Shown piece by piece: positions 45,600 to 55,060 of a DNA stretch of 64,000 nucleotides. The number at the start of each line of letters is the position of its first letter. Position 1 is the stretch's first letter. Both the position numbers and the translations under genes were made by a program. The DNA comes from Sphingobacterium alkalisoli (lineage in GTDB: Bacteria; Bacteroidota; Bacteroidia; Sphingobacteriales; Sphingobacteriaceae): the NCBI RefSeq assembly GCF_005049105.1, contig NZ_SUKA01000010.1:1-64000 (forward strand), given 5' to 3'. The notes under the pieces are model-generated. The model ran no database searches, was not told where the DNA came from, and worked only from the letters and a program-made list of their open reading frames with translations.

Positions 45600-46280
45600 A
45601 TGAAGTATATAGTTTTAGGATTAGGACACTTTGGAAGATCCTTGGCGATTCGTTTGACCGAGTTGGGGCACGAAGTAATTGCTGCCGATAAAAGTCTGAC
45701 TATTGTCGAACAATTTAAAGACCGAATCACACATACGGTATGTATGGATACGACGGATAAAGATGCGGTAGGCTCATTACCCCTAAAGGATAGTGATGCC
45801 GTCATAATTGCTATAGGTGAAGATGAGGGAGCTTCTTTACTCACGACTGCCCTCATGAAGCAATTTAAGGTAAAACGGATCGTTGGCCGTGTTGTCTCCG
45901 ATTTGCAAAAGACAGTATTGGAGGCGATGCAAATCGATGAATATATAATGCCTGAGGAAGAAGCCGCTGAACGCCTTGCCCTGCGCCTAGATAATATAGA
46001 TATTGTGGACTCCTTCCAAATATCCGATAAATATAGTATTATCGAAACGAAGGTGCCGACCAAATATATCGGACTGACCTTAAAAGAGGCGGATTTGACG
46101 AATAAATACAAAGTCATTGTTTTGACAACGCTTCATCTTTCAGACAGTGCAGGGAAAGGTACAAGTGGCAAAAAGGCCTCAGGGATCGCAAAATCTGACA
46201 CCATTCTCCATGAAAATGACTTGTTGGTATTGTTTGGCGAACTTTCCGATATCAAAAAATTAATTGAAAAGGGAAACTAG
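45600..46280 (+). CDS. TrkA/KtrA-type potassium channel gating protein
   Basis: The 226-residue cytoplasmic protein has an N-terminal RCK Rossmann domain (LGLGHFGRS with Gly7-X-Gly9-X-X-Gly12; acidic Asp at the end of the second strand, AADKS) and a C-terminal TrkA-C/RCK-C domain (about 140-226). It binds nucleotides and controls opening of the TrkH-type channel encoded upstream. A long reading frame on the opposite strand is a shadow of this gene. Confidence 0.94.
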   Translation: MKYIVLGLGHFGRSLAIRLTELGHEVIAADKSLTIVEQFKDRITHTVCMDTTDKDAVGSLPLKDSDAVIIAIGEDEGASLLTTALMKQFKVKRIVGRVVSDLQKTVLEAMQIDEYIMPEEEAAERLALRLDNIDIVDSFQISDKYSIIETKVPTKYIGLTLKEADLTNKYKVIVLTTLHLSDSAGKGTSGKKASGIAKSDTILHENDLLVLFGELSDIKKLIEKGN

Positions 46281-46440
46281 CTCTGTATATATAGGAAATA
46301 TTAAAATCATTTATCTATTTTTGACCATTAACAAAAAAGCATAATCGCTAAATTATAGATGAATCCATCATGAGCATACCAAAAGGTAAGGAATATGTTC
46401 ATGATTGTTTCATCACATTAAAAAAACAAATTATATACGG

Positions 46441-48912
46441 ATGAAAAATTGGTTTAAGGAAAACTCAACACATCTTATTATCGTTGCCATATTTATATTA
46501 TTGGTGATTTTTTATTTTTCTCCGCTATGGCAGGGTAAAGCGTTGGCGCAGCATGACGTTGTACAGGCTTTAGGGAGCCAAAAAGAGATTTTCGACTATA
46601 AGGAGAAAGACGGGCATGCGCCGGAATGGACGAATTCCATGTTCGGAGGGATGCCTACCTATCAGATATGGTATGAGCATGCCTCAAATGTAACAACCTA
46701 TTTTAATAGAGCGATTAAAACGGTATTTCCGTTGCCAGCTGATGTTATATTGATTTTTTTGTTGGGCGCATATTTCCTGCTTAGTGTACTACGGGTGAAG
46801 CCCTGGCTGGCCGCTGTGGGTGCCATTGCTATTACATTTTCATCGTATAATTTTATTTACATAGAGGCTGGGCATGTTAATAAGGCTTACGCCATAGCAT
46901 ATATGGCCCCGATAATAGGTTCTATTATTCTATGCTATCGAGGCAATCGATTATGGGGTTCGGTTTTATTGGCTCTTTTCCTGTCTTTGGAAATTCGGAC
47001 TAACCATATTCAAATGACCTACTACTTGTTTATTGCCATGTTGGTTTTGGTTGGCTTTGAATTGTATTATGCGATTCGGGATAAGAAATTGCCCAAATTT
47101 GCGCAAGCCACTGCTGTACAATTGGCCGCTGCGGTAATCGCTGTACTGGTGAATGCTTCTGTGCTGTTTCCTACTTATGAATATAGTAAGCTCACAACCC
47201 GAGGTAAAGCGAATATTGTAAAAGTGGAAGATGGTGCGAAAGATGGCGGGTTGGATAGGGAGTATGCATACGCCTGGAGCCAGGGAATTGGTGAAAATAT
47301 AACTTTCCTTATTCCAAACGCGTATGGCGGTAAATCACAAGGTGTACTGGACAAAGAGTCGAATGTGGTCAAGTTTTTTACGGGACTTGGTGTGCCTGAA
47401 GTACAGGCCGTACAATTTGCACAAAACATACCAACATATTGGGGCGAGAAACACTTGGGTACTTCGGGGCCTTGGTATTTTGGAGCCGGAATTTTCTTTC
47501 TATTTATATTAGGAATTATCATTGTTAAGGATCGTTTAAAATGGTGGATACTCGCGACCTCTGCGCTCGTTCTGTTGTTAGCTTTGGGTCGCCATTTTCC
47601 GTTGGTCTCGGATATTTTCTTCGACTATGCGCCTTTATACAACAAGTTTAGAGCTGTAGAATCTATTTTGGTTATCCTTTCTATTCTGGTTCCGCTACTG
47701 GCCGTTATGGCAGTACACGAGCTGTTGAATAGGGCACAAGAGATACCCAAGCTAGATAAAAAAGTATTGTACACCTTTATAGGTGTGGGTGGATTTTGCT
47801 TGCTTGTAGCACTTTTACCCGATCTGTTTTTGGGTTTCAGATCGTCTAATCACAGTGAACTTATAGCGGGATTAGGACAACAACTTGGTGATGCGAATAT
47901 GGGCAATCAGCTCGGTAACGCTTTGGTAAAGGACCGTTCTGCACTGGCCTCGGCTGATGCTTGGCGTTCGTTGTTCATTGTGGCATTAATCTTCGCCTCT
48001 GTATGGGGATTGTATAAGAAAAAGCTAACATCCACCGTCTTCGTGGCTATTTTAGGGGTCGTGACTTTAGTAGATCTATGGTCCGTGGATAAGCGATATT
48101 TGAATGATAAATCCTTCTTGGAAGAAAGCCTAACGAAGAGACCCATCCAGGAGAAAGAAGTCGATCAATTGATTCGCATGGATAATGACCCTAGCTATCG
48201 GGTTTTGGATTTGACGACCAATCCGTTCTCGGATGCGCATGCATCGTATTTTCACAAAAATTTAGGAGGCTATCATGCTGCGAAGCTCATGCGTTTCCAA
48301 GAGGTGCTCGAACATCAGTTTAATGGTGCTATCAATGAAGACGTGTTGGACATGTTCAACGTGCGTTATATAATGACTAAGGATCAGTCAAATGGGGCGG
48401 AGCGTATCCAGCGTAGGAGCACAGCGGCAGGCAATGCATGGTTCGTAGAAAAAGTAACTTTCGTGAAAGACAATGCACAGGAGATGCAAGCCATCAGTAG
48501 CTTTGATCCTTTGAAAGAAGCATTTGTACACGAGGAGTTTAAAAATAAGGTCAATGCAAGTCGATTGGGACAGCCCGGTAATGCTGCAATAAATTTGGTG
48601 AGCTATCATCCAGACACGTTAAAATACGAGTATTCTGCACCACACGATGCTTTTGCGGTGTTCTCCGAAGTGTATTACGATAAGGGCTGGAAAGCGTATA
48701 TAGATGGTGAAGAAGCACCTATTTTACGGGCGGATTACATATTAAGGGCGCTACAACTTCCCGGAGGAAATCATACCGTTGAATTTGTTTTCGCCCCCTC
48801 AACCATGCGCATTAGCAATATGGTTTCTTTAATAGCTTCATTCGTATTAGTCCTCGGCTTAATTGCTGCCGTATGGTATACAAACAGGAAGCGAACGCCT
48901 AAAAAAGTATAA
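46441..48912 (+). CDS. YfhO-like multi-pass membrane protein
   Basis: Using the ATG at 46441 the protein has 823 residues. About a dozen membrane helices (from about 10 to 540, plus one at the C terminus near 790-812) surround large extracytoplasmic parts including FGGMPTYQIW near 60-69. The final region has a beta-sandwich-like EYSAPHDAFAVFSEVYYDKG and YILRALQLPGGNHTVEFVF. This is the layout of YfhO-family proteins, which resemble GT-C glycosyltransferases and in Bacillus help glycosylate lipoteichoic acid. The substrate in Bacteroidota is unknown. A 24-codon frame overlaps its start. Confidence 0.8.
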   Translation: MKNWFKENSTHLIIVAIFILLVIFYFSPLWQGKALAQHDVVQALGSQKEIFDYKEKDGHAPEWTNSMFGGMPTYQIWYEHASNVTTYFNRAIKTVFPLPADVILIFLLGAYFLLSVLRVKPWLAAVGAIAITFSSYNFIYIEAGHVNKAYAIAYMAPIIGSIILCYRGNRLWGSVLLALFLSLEIRTNHIQMTYYLFIAMLVLVGFELYYAIRDKKLPKFAQATAVQLAAAVIAVLVNASVLFPTYEYSKLTTRGKANIVKVEDGAKDGGLDREYAYAWSQGIGENITFLIPNAYGGKSQGVLDKESNVVKFFTGLGVPEVQAVQFAQNIPTYWGEKHLGTSGPWYFGAGIFFLFILGIIIVKDRLKWWILATSALVLLLALGRHFPLVSDIFFDYAPLYNKFRAVESILVILSILVPLLAVMAVHELLNRAQEIPKLDKKVLYTFIGVGGFCLLVALLPDLFLGFRSSNHSELIAGLGQQLGDANMGNQLGNALVKDRSALASADAWRSLFIVALIFASVWGLYKKKLTSTVFVAILGVVTLVDLWSVDKRYLNDKSFLEESLTKRPIQEKEVDQLIRMDNDPSYRVLDLTTNPFSDAHASYFHKNLGGYHAAKLMRFQEVLEHQFNGAINEDVLDMFNVRYIMTKDQSNGAERIQRRSTAAGNAWFVEKVTFVKDNAQEMQAISSFDPLKEAFVHEEFKNKVNASRLGQPGNAAINLVSYHPDTLKYEYSAPHDAFAVFSEVYYDKGWKAYIDGEEAPILRADYILRALQLPGGNHTVEFVFAPSTMRISNMVSLIASFVLVLGLIAAVWYTNRKRTPKKV

Positions 48913-49366
48913 AGAGGGATTCGATAGAGATATTAAGGGAAAGAGGTTTTCTCTCCTTTCTCCTTGACGAGAAAGGAGCAAAGAGTCAAGACTTGGTCAA
49001 TGTTATGCTAAAAGCTTTTGGATTTACTAAACAGATCTGAGCCGTTGCACTTCGTATATCTGTTCTTAACGCAAATCTAAAAGCTTTCTTAACGCTACAT
49101 CGACCTAGGTCGTCCCTTTAAATTCAGCTGAAGCAAAAAGTACAATATAATCAATGCACTATCCTCACAAATTCGAAAATGTCGCCTTAGCCATTTGCCT
49201 TTTGCAGTAGGAAGCACTAGCCAATGTGGCGAATGGGTAAAGCGACGACTTTTTTGCTTCCTTTTTTATCCCCCTTACTCTTTAACATTGATCCAAACCA
49301 TTCTGCAATAGTTCCTCTGATTCGCAAAGTGGGTAATGTCGTGCTTTGGCGCCACCTCTTACGGTT
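48913..49366. repeat. Intergenic element with three hairpins
   Basis: No gene is seen in these 454 bases. Three inverted repeats follow each other: CTCCTTTCT/AGAAAGGAG (48953-48961 and 48970-48978, perfect 9 bp); a 15-bp arm pair at 49011-49025 and 49073-49087 enclosing a second 7-bp pair AACAGAT/ATCTGTT; and a 19-base pair (49181-49199 with 49228-49246, 16 matched, followed by TTTTTT). The opening resembles the CTTGA..GAAAGGAGCAAAG repeats scattered between genes in Bacteroidota. The last hairpin could stop transcription from the YfhO gene. Confidence 0.55.
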
Positions 49367-49963
49367 TTAAAAGAGCTTTAATTGCGGATCTGTAACGCGA
49401 AACGTTTTCCGGTGATGTGGTGTGAATCCATGCTGTAAAACGGCATTTCGATGAGTTATGGTAGGATAGCCCTTATTGGATTTCCAGTCATATGATGGAT
49501 ACTCTCCAGCGAGATCGCTCATGAAATCATCCCTATAAGTTTTTGCTAAAATAGAAGCGGCGGCTATGGATAGGTATTTTCCATCCCCTTTTATAATGCA
49601 TTCATGTTTTACATCCTGGTAAGGGATAAACCTATTGCCATCAACCAGAATAAACTCCGCTTTCACGGCTAATGCATCTAGTGCCAAATGCATGGCTTTG
49701 TAGGAAGCATTGTGAATGTTGATTTTATCAATATCCTGAGGTGAGACGCTCGCCACTGCAAATGCTAAAGCTTCGCTTTCAATAACAGGACGTAATTCCA
49801 TCCGTCGTTTTTCGGATAGTTTTTTTGAATCGTTCAGTAGCGGATTGCAATAGGCAGGTGGAAATATTACAGCTGCGGCAAAAACAGGGCCGGCAAGGCA
49901 ACCCCGACCTGCTTCATCGCAGCCGGCTTCGAGATAGGTGTGCTGAAAATGAGATAGTAACAT
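49367..49963 (-). CDS. rnhB: Ribonuclease HII
   Basis: RNase HII removes ribonucleotides from DNA. The 198-residue protein has the catalytic CDEAGRG motif (Asp16, Glu17), NDSKKLSEKRR, the second metal Asp in FILVDGNRFIP and the SIAAASILAKTYRD helix. Length is standard. The convergent neighbour upstream is separated by the hairpin element. Confidence 0.96.
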   Translation of the reverse strand: MLLSHFQHTYLEAGCDEAGRGCLAGPVFAAAVIFPPAYCNPLLNDSKKLSEKRRMELRPVIESEALAFAVASVSPQDIDKINIHNASYKAMHLALDALAVKAEFILVDGNRFIPYQDVKHECIIKGDGKYLSIAAASILAKTYRDDFMSDLAGEYPSYDWKSNKGYPTITHRNAVLQHGFTPHHRKTFRVTDPQLKLF

Positions 49964-50113
49964 TATATTCTTCTATAAAAGTGTAACTTATCTGTGATAT
50001 AATATCGTTAACATTAATTTACGTTACTTATTTGTTCTTTTGTACAAAATATGGACTTGTTTAAAGATAAGTTTCACAGTTTTTGTTATATAAAGGTACA
50101 GATAAATTTAACG

Positions 50114-50848
50114 ATGAATAAATTTTGGGTATTATTAGTTGTAGGGAGTTTGCCATTTACCACTTTTTCGCAGAAGAAAAAATCGGATACGTATACCTTT
50201 CAACCAATATCCGGTATCGTTATAGATGGTAATCTTAATGAATGGAACGATCAGCTAATTCCCATCGAAGACGATGCGTGGTCATTTGGAATAGGGAAAG
50301 AAGGGGACAAGCTATTTGTGGCGGTGCGTGTTCAGGATCCCGTATTGAGACAGGAAGTTATTCGTAACGGCATCATTGTTAATCTCAGCTATACAGACAG
50401 AAAGAAGGATGGTGCTCAACTCACCTATCCCTTTCCAGACAGAGAGCGGTTACGTGCACTATCTCAAAACGAAGATTTAGATCGTTCGGCATTTCAACAG
50501 GAACTATTAAATAGCTCAAGAGGCTACTACGTGAAAGGTTTTTCAAAAGTAATAAACGGACTTCTTTCCTTTGAAAATAACTATGGTGTAAAGGCTGTTG
50601 TTAAATTGGATAGCAACGAGCACTTTCTGTATGAGGCGGAGATTCCATTAGGTCTTATCGAGTTTGAAGAAGAGGAGATCGCGGTACAGATCGTCGTTAA
50701 CAATGTGTTTCGTCAATTGCAAAAGGCCGCAAAGAATAGGTCAGGTAGTTCTCCTTATTCCATGTACGGTAGAATGCAAGTTGTAGAAAGTACACGCAAT
50801 CCGTATAAGTTCGAAACGGACGTATGGGTCTTTGGTAAAGTGAAATAA
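50114..50848 (+). CDS. Secreted CBM9/DOMON-like protein
   Basis: The ATG at 50114 gives 244 residues with a signal peptide (MNKFW...FTTFSQ). An earlier ATG at 50051 would place 21 residues before it. The protein contains a CBM9-like domain, signalled by IDGNLNEWND at about 37-46 and a later EIPLGLIEF segment, the pattern of carbohydrate-binding modules that bind sugar ends. Whether it binds sugar is not shown. It ends four bases before an outer-membrane receptor gene, so both are in one operon. Confidence 0.72.
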   Translation: MNKFWVLLVVGSLPFTTFSQKKKSDTYTFQPISGIVIDGNLNEWNDQLIPIEDDAWSFGIGKEGDKLFVAVRVQDPVLRQEVIRNGIIVNLSYTDRKKDGAQLTYPFPDRERLRALSQNEDLDRSAFQQELLNSSRGYYVKGFSKVINGLLSFENNYGVKAVVKLDSNEHFLYEAEIPLGLIEFEEEEIAVQIVVNNVFRQLQKAAKNRSGSSPYSMYGRMQVVESTRNPYKFETDVWVFGKVK

Positions 50849-50852
50849 TAAA

Positions 50853-53678
50853 ATGAAGAGAAAATCAAATAATATGAGTCGTTTTTTAAAATCCTTAATA
50901 CTTATCCTCTTGTTGACGTGTGCAGGATCTATCCAGGCACAGACGGGAAAGACAGTACAAGGTATGCTGAGAGATTCGCTTTCACGGATAGTGGCAGGAG
51001 CATCGGTGTTATTGGTGTCGGATCAAGACTCATTGGGAACAAGTTCTTCCCAGGCAGGTATATATACCTTTAATAATGTAAAGGGTAATCAATTTAAAAT
51101 TCGGATTGCAAGCTTAGGCTTCGAGGCTTTCGAACGGGAATTTACGTTTCCTGTTGGTGAACAGAAAATGATTATACCTTCTTTTGAATTAAAAGGGATA
51201 CCAAATATGCTGGAGGAAGTAATCGTTAGTGGTGTGCTTACAGTGCAGGTGAAAGGCGATACGGTAGAATATGGCACCAAAGATCTAAAGCTAAGAGAGG
51301 GCTCTGTTGCAGAAGATGCATTAAAGAAATTGCAGGGCGTGGAAGTCGACAAAGACGGAAATGTAACGGCACAAGGCGAGGCGATTACCAGAGTGCGTAT
51401 TAACGGGAAGGATTTCTTCGGTGGAGATGTAAAAACAGCTACGCAAAACCTGCCCGCAAATATCATTGAGAAGATCCAGGTAGTAGACGATTATGGCGAT
51501 ATGGCAAATCTTACCGGAAATAAGTCGGGAGAGTCAACGAAGGTGCTGAATATTCAAATAGACCCTCAATATAATAATGGTGTTGCTACTACACTTCGAG
51601 TGGGAGCGGGGACTGAAGAACGCTATCAAGCGACAGGTATGGTCATGGGGTTTAGAGATAAAACACAGGTTTCTTTCTTAGGTAATCTAAACAATATGAA
51701 TGCTAATCTTTTCGATTTCAATTCCATGGGAGGAGGCGCCCGGGGGCGGCAAGGAGGAGGAGGTCGCGGAGGTAGTGGAATGTTTGGCGGATCCGAAGGG
51801 ATTACGAACACGGGATCTGTAGGTTTAAATATACGTCACGATTTTAGTGATAAGTTAAAGCTTTATGGAAGTTATTCGTTTGGTCGAGATGATAACAATA
51901 CCCTTTCCAATTCCTTTACCGAATATATTGGACAGAGCCTCACCGAAGAGTCTGATCAGGATAACAATAGTATTCGTGCCAATCACCGTTTTGAAGGAAA
52001 TTTAGAGTGGAATATTTCGGATAATGATTATGTTAAATTTACCCCTCAGATTGGTTTCAACAAGAATACAACCGATAATCTCGCAAATTCAACCTTTTAT
52101 GATGAAAGCGTGTTAGATAATATTCAGAATCAGACCTCGATCAGTGATGTGAATTCTCCGAGATATAACTTTTCGGGTTTATATAACCGAAAGCTAAACG
52201 ACAAAGGGAGAAATTTATTTTTCAACTTTAATTATGATAATGCTGTTACAGATAATGAGTATAATCAAATTCTGGAGCGTTTGGTTTACGATCCATCCAA
52301 TCAAGATGTACCCGTTAACGAAATTTTTGAACAAACCCTTCGCGAATCTCAAAATAAAAGTTGGAATGCAGGGACGTCAATTTCTTATACTGAGCCGTTC
52401 AGTGAACGCGCGAAGCTGGAGGTAACATACGACTACAATATCAATGACTACGATAATTATAATCGCCAAAGAGCACAGGATGAGAACGGTGATCCGTTAA
52501 GTTCTACACTATTGAATTATTCTTATGATTATGATTATGCGTTCACGACTCACCGTGTAGGTGCTAGTTATATGTATGATAACGACAAAATTAAATATTC
52601 CCTTGGCGCTTCTGTACAACCCTCCCAATTAAAAGGAGATGCATTTAGTGCAACAGAATCGGCGGTGATTGATCGTGCTAATTTCAATATTATTCCTATA
52701 GCTCGTTTTGAATACAAATTCTCTAAGCAATCTAATTTGACCCTGAACTATTCAGGACGTTCCTCTGAACCAGGAGTTTCGCAGATATTGCCTTTTGAGG
52801 TGTCAACAAATAGAACCAATATCACCATTGGTAACCCAGAATTAGATCCAGAATTTAGACACTCCATGAATTTGCGTTTCCGCTCTGGCGATTTTCAAAA
52901 AGGGAAAACATTTTTTGCTATTCTTCGGACTGAGCTAACGCAGGACAAGATCGTTTCAATGAATAGACGCTATACGGTAGATGGCGACGGTTTGTATCAG
53001 GAAGTGGGTTATCAAAATGAATCTTCTCCTGTGTATTCTATTGGTTCTTTTTACCATTGGGGAAGATCTTTAAAAGAGAAAACGTATAACATTATGTATG
53101 GAGGAGGAGTGAACTTCAACCGTAATATATCCTATTTAACACAAAGTGCAACAGCTGATGATTTTGCTAAAGGAGTAACGAACAATACGACAATTAATCA
53201 GATGCTATTTTTCCGGTACAATCCGTCGGAGAATTTGGAGATCAATCCTGGTCTTCGCTATGCCTATAATATTACGAGCTCCTCACTACCTGATTTTGCA
53301 TCGCCAAACACAAGAAAAATCACGCCATCACTGATTGGTTCTGTGAATATTACGCCTACTACAATTTTTGGTGCTGATGTATCCAAGGAGTTTAATAAAG
53401 GATATCGTACGGATGCAAATCCATTTATAATCAATACCTATATCGAACAAAGATTTATGAAAGGACAACGTGGCACACTTCGTTTGCAGGGTTTCGATTT
53501 ATTAAATCAACAAACAAACATTGATCGTTCGGTTGGCGATATTTTGACCGATAGTAGAACGAACCGATTGGCACGTTATTTCATGCTTACCTTTACCTTT
53601 AAGCTTCAGAAATTTTCGGGTATGGCGCCTGATTCGGGAAACTCATTTCCGGGAGGAATGCGTCGCCCTAGAATGTAG
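50853..53678 (+). CDS. Outer-membrane beta-barrel receptor (TonB-dependent-like) with carboxypeptidase-like N domain
   Basis: At 941 residues it has a signal peptide (about 1-30), a carboxypeptidase-like regulatory domain (about 33-115), a plug-like region with VRINGKDFFGGDVKTATQNLP (about 183-203) and a long barrel of the OMP_b-brl type. A striking Gly/Arg-rich loop (about 290-312, GGGARGRQGGGGRGG) interrupts the barrel, and the C terminus is also Gly/Pro/Arg-rich. It is not a SusC, as no SusD gene follows. It may receive ligand from the CBM9-like protein encoded upstream; the ligand is unknown. Confidence 0.83.
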   Translation: MKRKSNNMSRFLKSLILILLLTCAGSIQAQTGKTVQGMLRDSLSRIVAGASVLLVSDQDSLGTSSSQAGIYTFNNVKGNQFKIRIASLGFEAFEREFTFPVGEQKMIIPSFELKGIPNMLEEVIVSGVLTVQVKGDTVEYGTKDLKLREGSVAEDALKKLQGVEVDKDGNVTAQGEAITRVRINGKDFFGGDVKTATQNLPANIIEKIQVVDDYGDMANLTGNKSGESTKVLNIQIDPQYNNGVATTLRVGAGTEERYQATGMVMGFRDKTQVSFLGNLNNMNANLFDFNSMGGGARGRQGGGGRGGSGMFGGSEGITNTGSVGLNIRHDFSDKLKLYGSYSFGRDDNNTLSNSFTEYIGQSLTEESDQDNNSIRANHRFEGNLEWNISDNDYVKFTPQIGFNKNTTDNLANSTFYDESVLDNIQNQTSISDVNSPRYNFSGLYNRKLNDKGRNLFFNFNYDNAVTDNEYNQILERLVYDPSNQDVPVNEIFEQTLRESQNKSWNAGTSISYTEPFSERAKLEVTYDYNINDYDNYNRQRAQDENGDPLSSTLLNYSYDYDYAFTTHRVGASYMYDNDKIKYSLGASVQPSQLKGDAFSATESAVIDRANFNIIPIARFEYKFSKQSNLTLNYSGRSSEPGVSQILPFEVSTNRTNITIGNPELDPEFRHSMNLRFRSGDFQKGKTFFAILRTELTQDKIVSMNRRYTVDGDGLYQEVGYQNESSPVYSIGSFYHWGRSLKEKTYNIMYGGGVNFNRNISYLTQSATADDFAKGVTNNTTINQMLFFRYNPSENLEINPGLRYAYNITSSSLPDFASPNTRKITPSLIGSVNITPTTIFGADVSKEFNKGYRTDANPFIINTYIEQRFMKGQRGTLRLQGFDLLNQQTNIDRSVGDILTDSRTNRLARYFMLTFTFKLQKFSGMAPDSGNSFPGGMRRPRM

Positions 53679-53701
53679 TCGCATTTAAGTATGGAGCAGG
53701 G

Positions 53702-53728
53702 ACGGCTGAAGGATACTTCAGCCGTTTT
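53702..53728 (+). terminator. Terminator after the outer-membrane receptor gene
   Basis: ACGGCTGAAG (53702-53711) and CTTCAGCCGT (53716-53725) form a perfect 10-bp stem with a GATA loop, followed by TTT and G. Confidence 0.88.
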
Positions 53729-53741
53729 GTATTTAATTATG

Positions 53742-53749
53742 TAGCTTTG
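53742..53749 (+). promoter_or_regulatory. -7 box of the M16 peptidase gene
   Basis: TAGCTTTG matches TAnnTTTG exactly, 24 bases before the ATG at 53774 and just after the preceding terminator. A TTTG at 53726-53729 lies only 12 bases upstream, too close for the usual -33 box. Confidence 0.45.
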
Positions 53750-53773
53750 CAAACATTTTAATTTCATTTTTCC

Positions 53774-55006
53774 ATGCAGGAATTAGATCTTATCCGATTG
53801 GATAACGGAATACGCATACTCTTACACCAACAAGATTCTTCGATTACCCATACATGTATGATCGTGAATGCGGGATCGCGTCATGAAGTAGAAGGAAAGT
53901 ATGGTGTCGCGCATTTTATCGAACACTTATTGTTTAAACGTACAGAACGACGTTCTACCAACCAGATCTTGAATCGCCTAGAGCAGGTGGGGGGCGATCT
54001 GAATGCCTATACAACCAAAGAGTACACCTGTATACACGCATCATTTTTGAATCCTTACCTGGAGAGAGCATTGGATTTATTTGAAGACGTACTTTTTCAT
54101 TCCACTTTTCCAGATCACGAAATGGAAAAAGAGAAAGGGGTAATATTGGATGAGATTGCGTCTTACTTGGACAGTCCGGAAGAATCTATTATGGATGATT
54201 TCGAAGATTTACTTTTTGCAAATTCGGGTTTAGGACACAATATTTTGGGGCTGGAGTCCGATCTGAAGAGTATAGTCAAGACAGACGTTTATGATTTCAT
54301 GCTTTCTAACTACAATACTGAGGAAATCATCATAGCAGTAGCAGGTAGATATACCAAAGCACAAATGGAACGCATTGCAAATAAGATTTTTGGTAAGATC
54401 AAAAGAAACGTGCCGGCTAGGAAAGGTGATTTAGTAGAGGGTAGCAAACCCGGTACGATCGCTGTGTATAAGCCGATTAATCAAGCACATTATATGTTGG
54501 GCATGCAAACATTCGGCATTTACGACGACCGGAAAACAGCCATGTTATTGCTCAATAATATGCTTGGTGGGATTGGAATGAGTTCTATCTTAAATCTAGG
54601 GATTCGCGAAAAGCACGGTATCGCATACACGATAGAATCGAATTTAACACTTTACGGTGATACTGGCAATTTTAGCATCTATCTAGGTACCGATGAAGAT
54701 AAATTAGATAGGGCTGTGCGTTTGGTGAAAAAAGAACTTCATACATTAAAAAGTAAGCCTATCTCACCTTATCAATTGCAACGTGCCAAACAGAAGTTCA
54801 AGGGGCAGATCGCTCTTGCAGAGGAAAATCGTATGAGTATGATCATTGCGGAAGCTAAAAATGTAATCGATTACGATCGGGTTATTTCGCTTGAAGAAGT
54901 GTTTTTAAAAATAGATGATGTGCATGCAACGGATATCCTAGCGCTATCGCAGGAGTTTTTAGAGGAAGAAGCGATGGTTTCTTTGGCATTCATGCCCGAA
55001 GATTGA
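53774..55006 (+). CDS. M16-family (pitrilysin-type) zinc peptidase
   Basis: The 410-residue single-subunit protein has the inverted zinc motif HFIEH (His47, Glu50, His51) and the downstream VILDEIASYLDSPEE containing the third ligand, followed by a second alpha/beta domain with the R/Y-type ending IREKHGIAYTIES. Bacterial M16 proteases of this size degrade peptides in the cytoplasm or periplasm; no signal peptide is visible. The gene before fabD is separated by 54 bases. Confidence 0.93.
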   Translation: MQELDLIRLDNGIRILLHQQDSSITHTCMIVNAGSRHEVEGKYGVAHFIEHLLFKRTERRSTNQILNRLEQVGGDLNAYTTKEYTCIHASFLNPYLERALDLFEDVLFHSTFPDHEMEKEKGVILDEIASYLDSPEESIMDDFEDLLFANSGLGHNILGLESDLKSIVKTDVYDFMLSNYNTEEIIIAVAGRYTKAQMERIANKIFGKIKRNVPARKGDLVEGSKPGTIAVYKPINQAHYMLGMQTFGIYDDRKTAMLLLNNMLGGIGMSSILNLGIREKHGIAYTIESNLTLYGDTGNFSIYLGTDEDKLDRAVRLVKKELHTLKSKPISPYQLQRAKQKFKGQIALAEENRMSMIIAEAKNVIDYDRVISLEEVFLKIDDVHATDILALSQEFLEEEAMVSLAFMPED

Positions 55007-55060
55007 TAGATTGCGGCGTTGTGATTTTTATTTTTTAATTTTAGCTTTTTACTTATTTAA

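Noticed and set aside
45455..46117. 220-codon frame on the minus strand opposite trkA
   Set aside because: It is a shadow of the intact TrkA-type gene: composition is serine/isoleucine-rich and no domain is visible.
46316..46323. TATTTTTG box as a certain promoter of the YfhO-type gene
   Set aside because: It matches the -7 consensus but has no -33 partner and is about 120 bases from the start codon, so it is only mentioned as a possibility.
50008..50024. Single Pho-box-like half-site (TTAACA, then TTACGT 11 bases on)
   Set aside because: The second half-site has two mismatches, and the flanking genes have no phosphate role.
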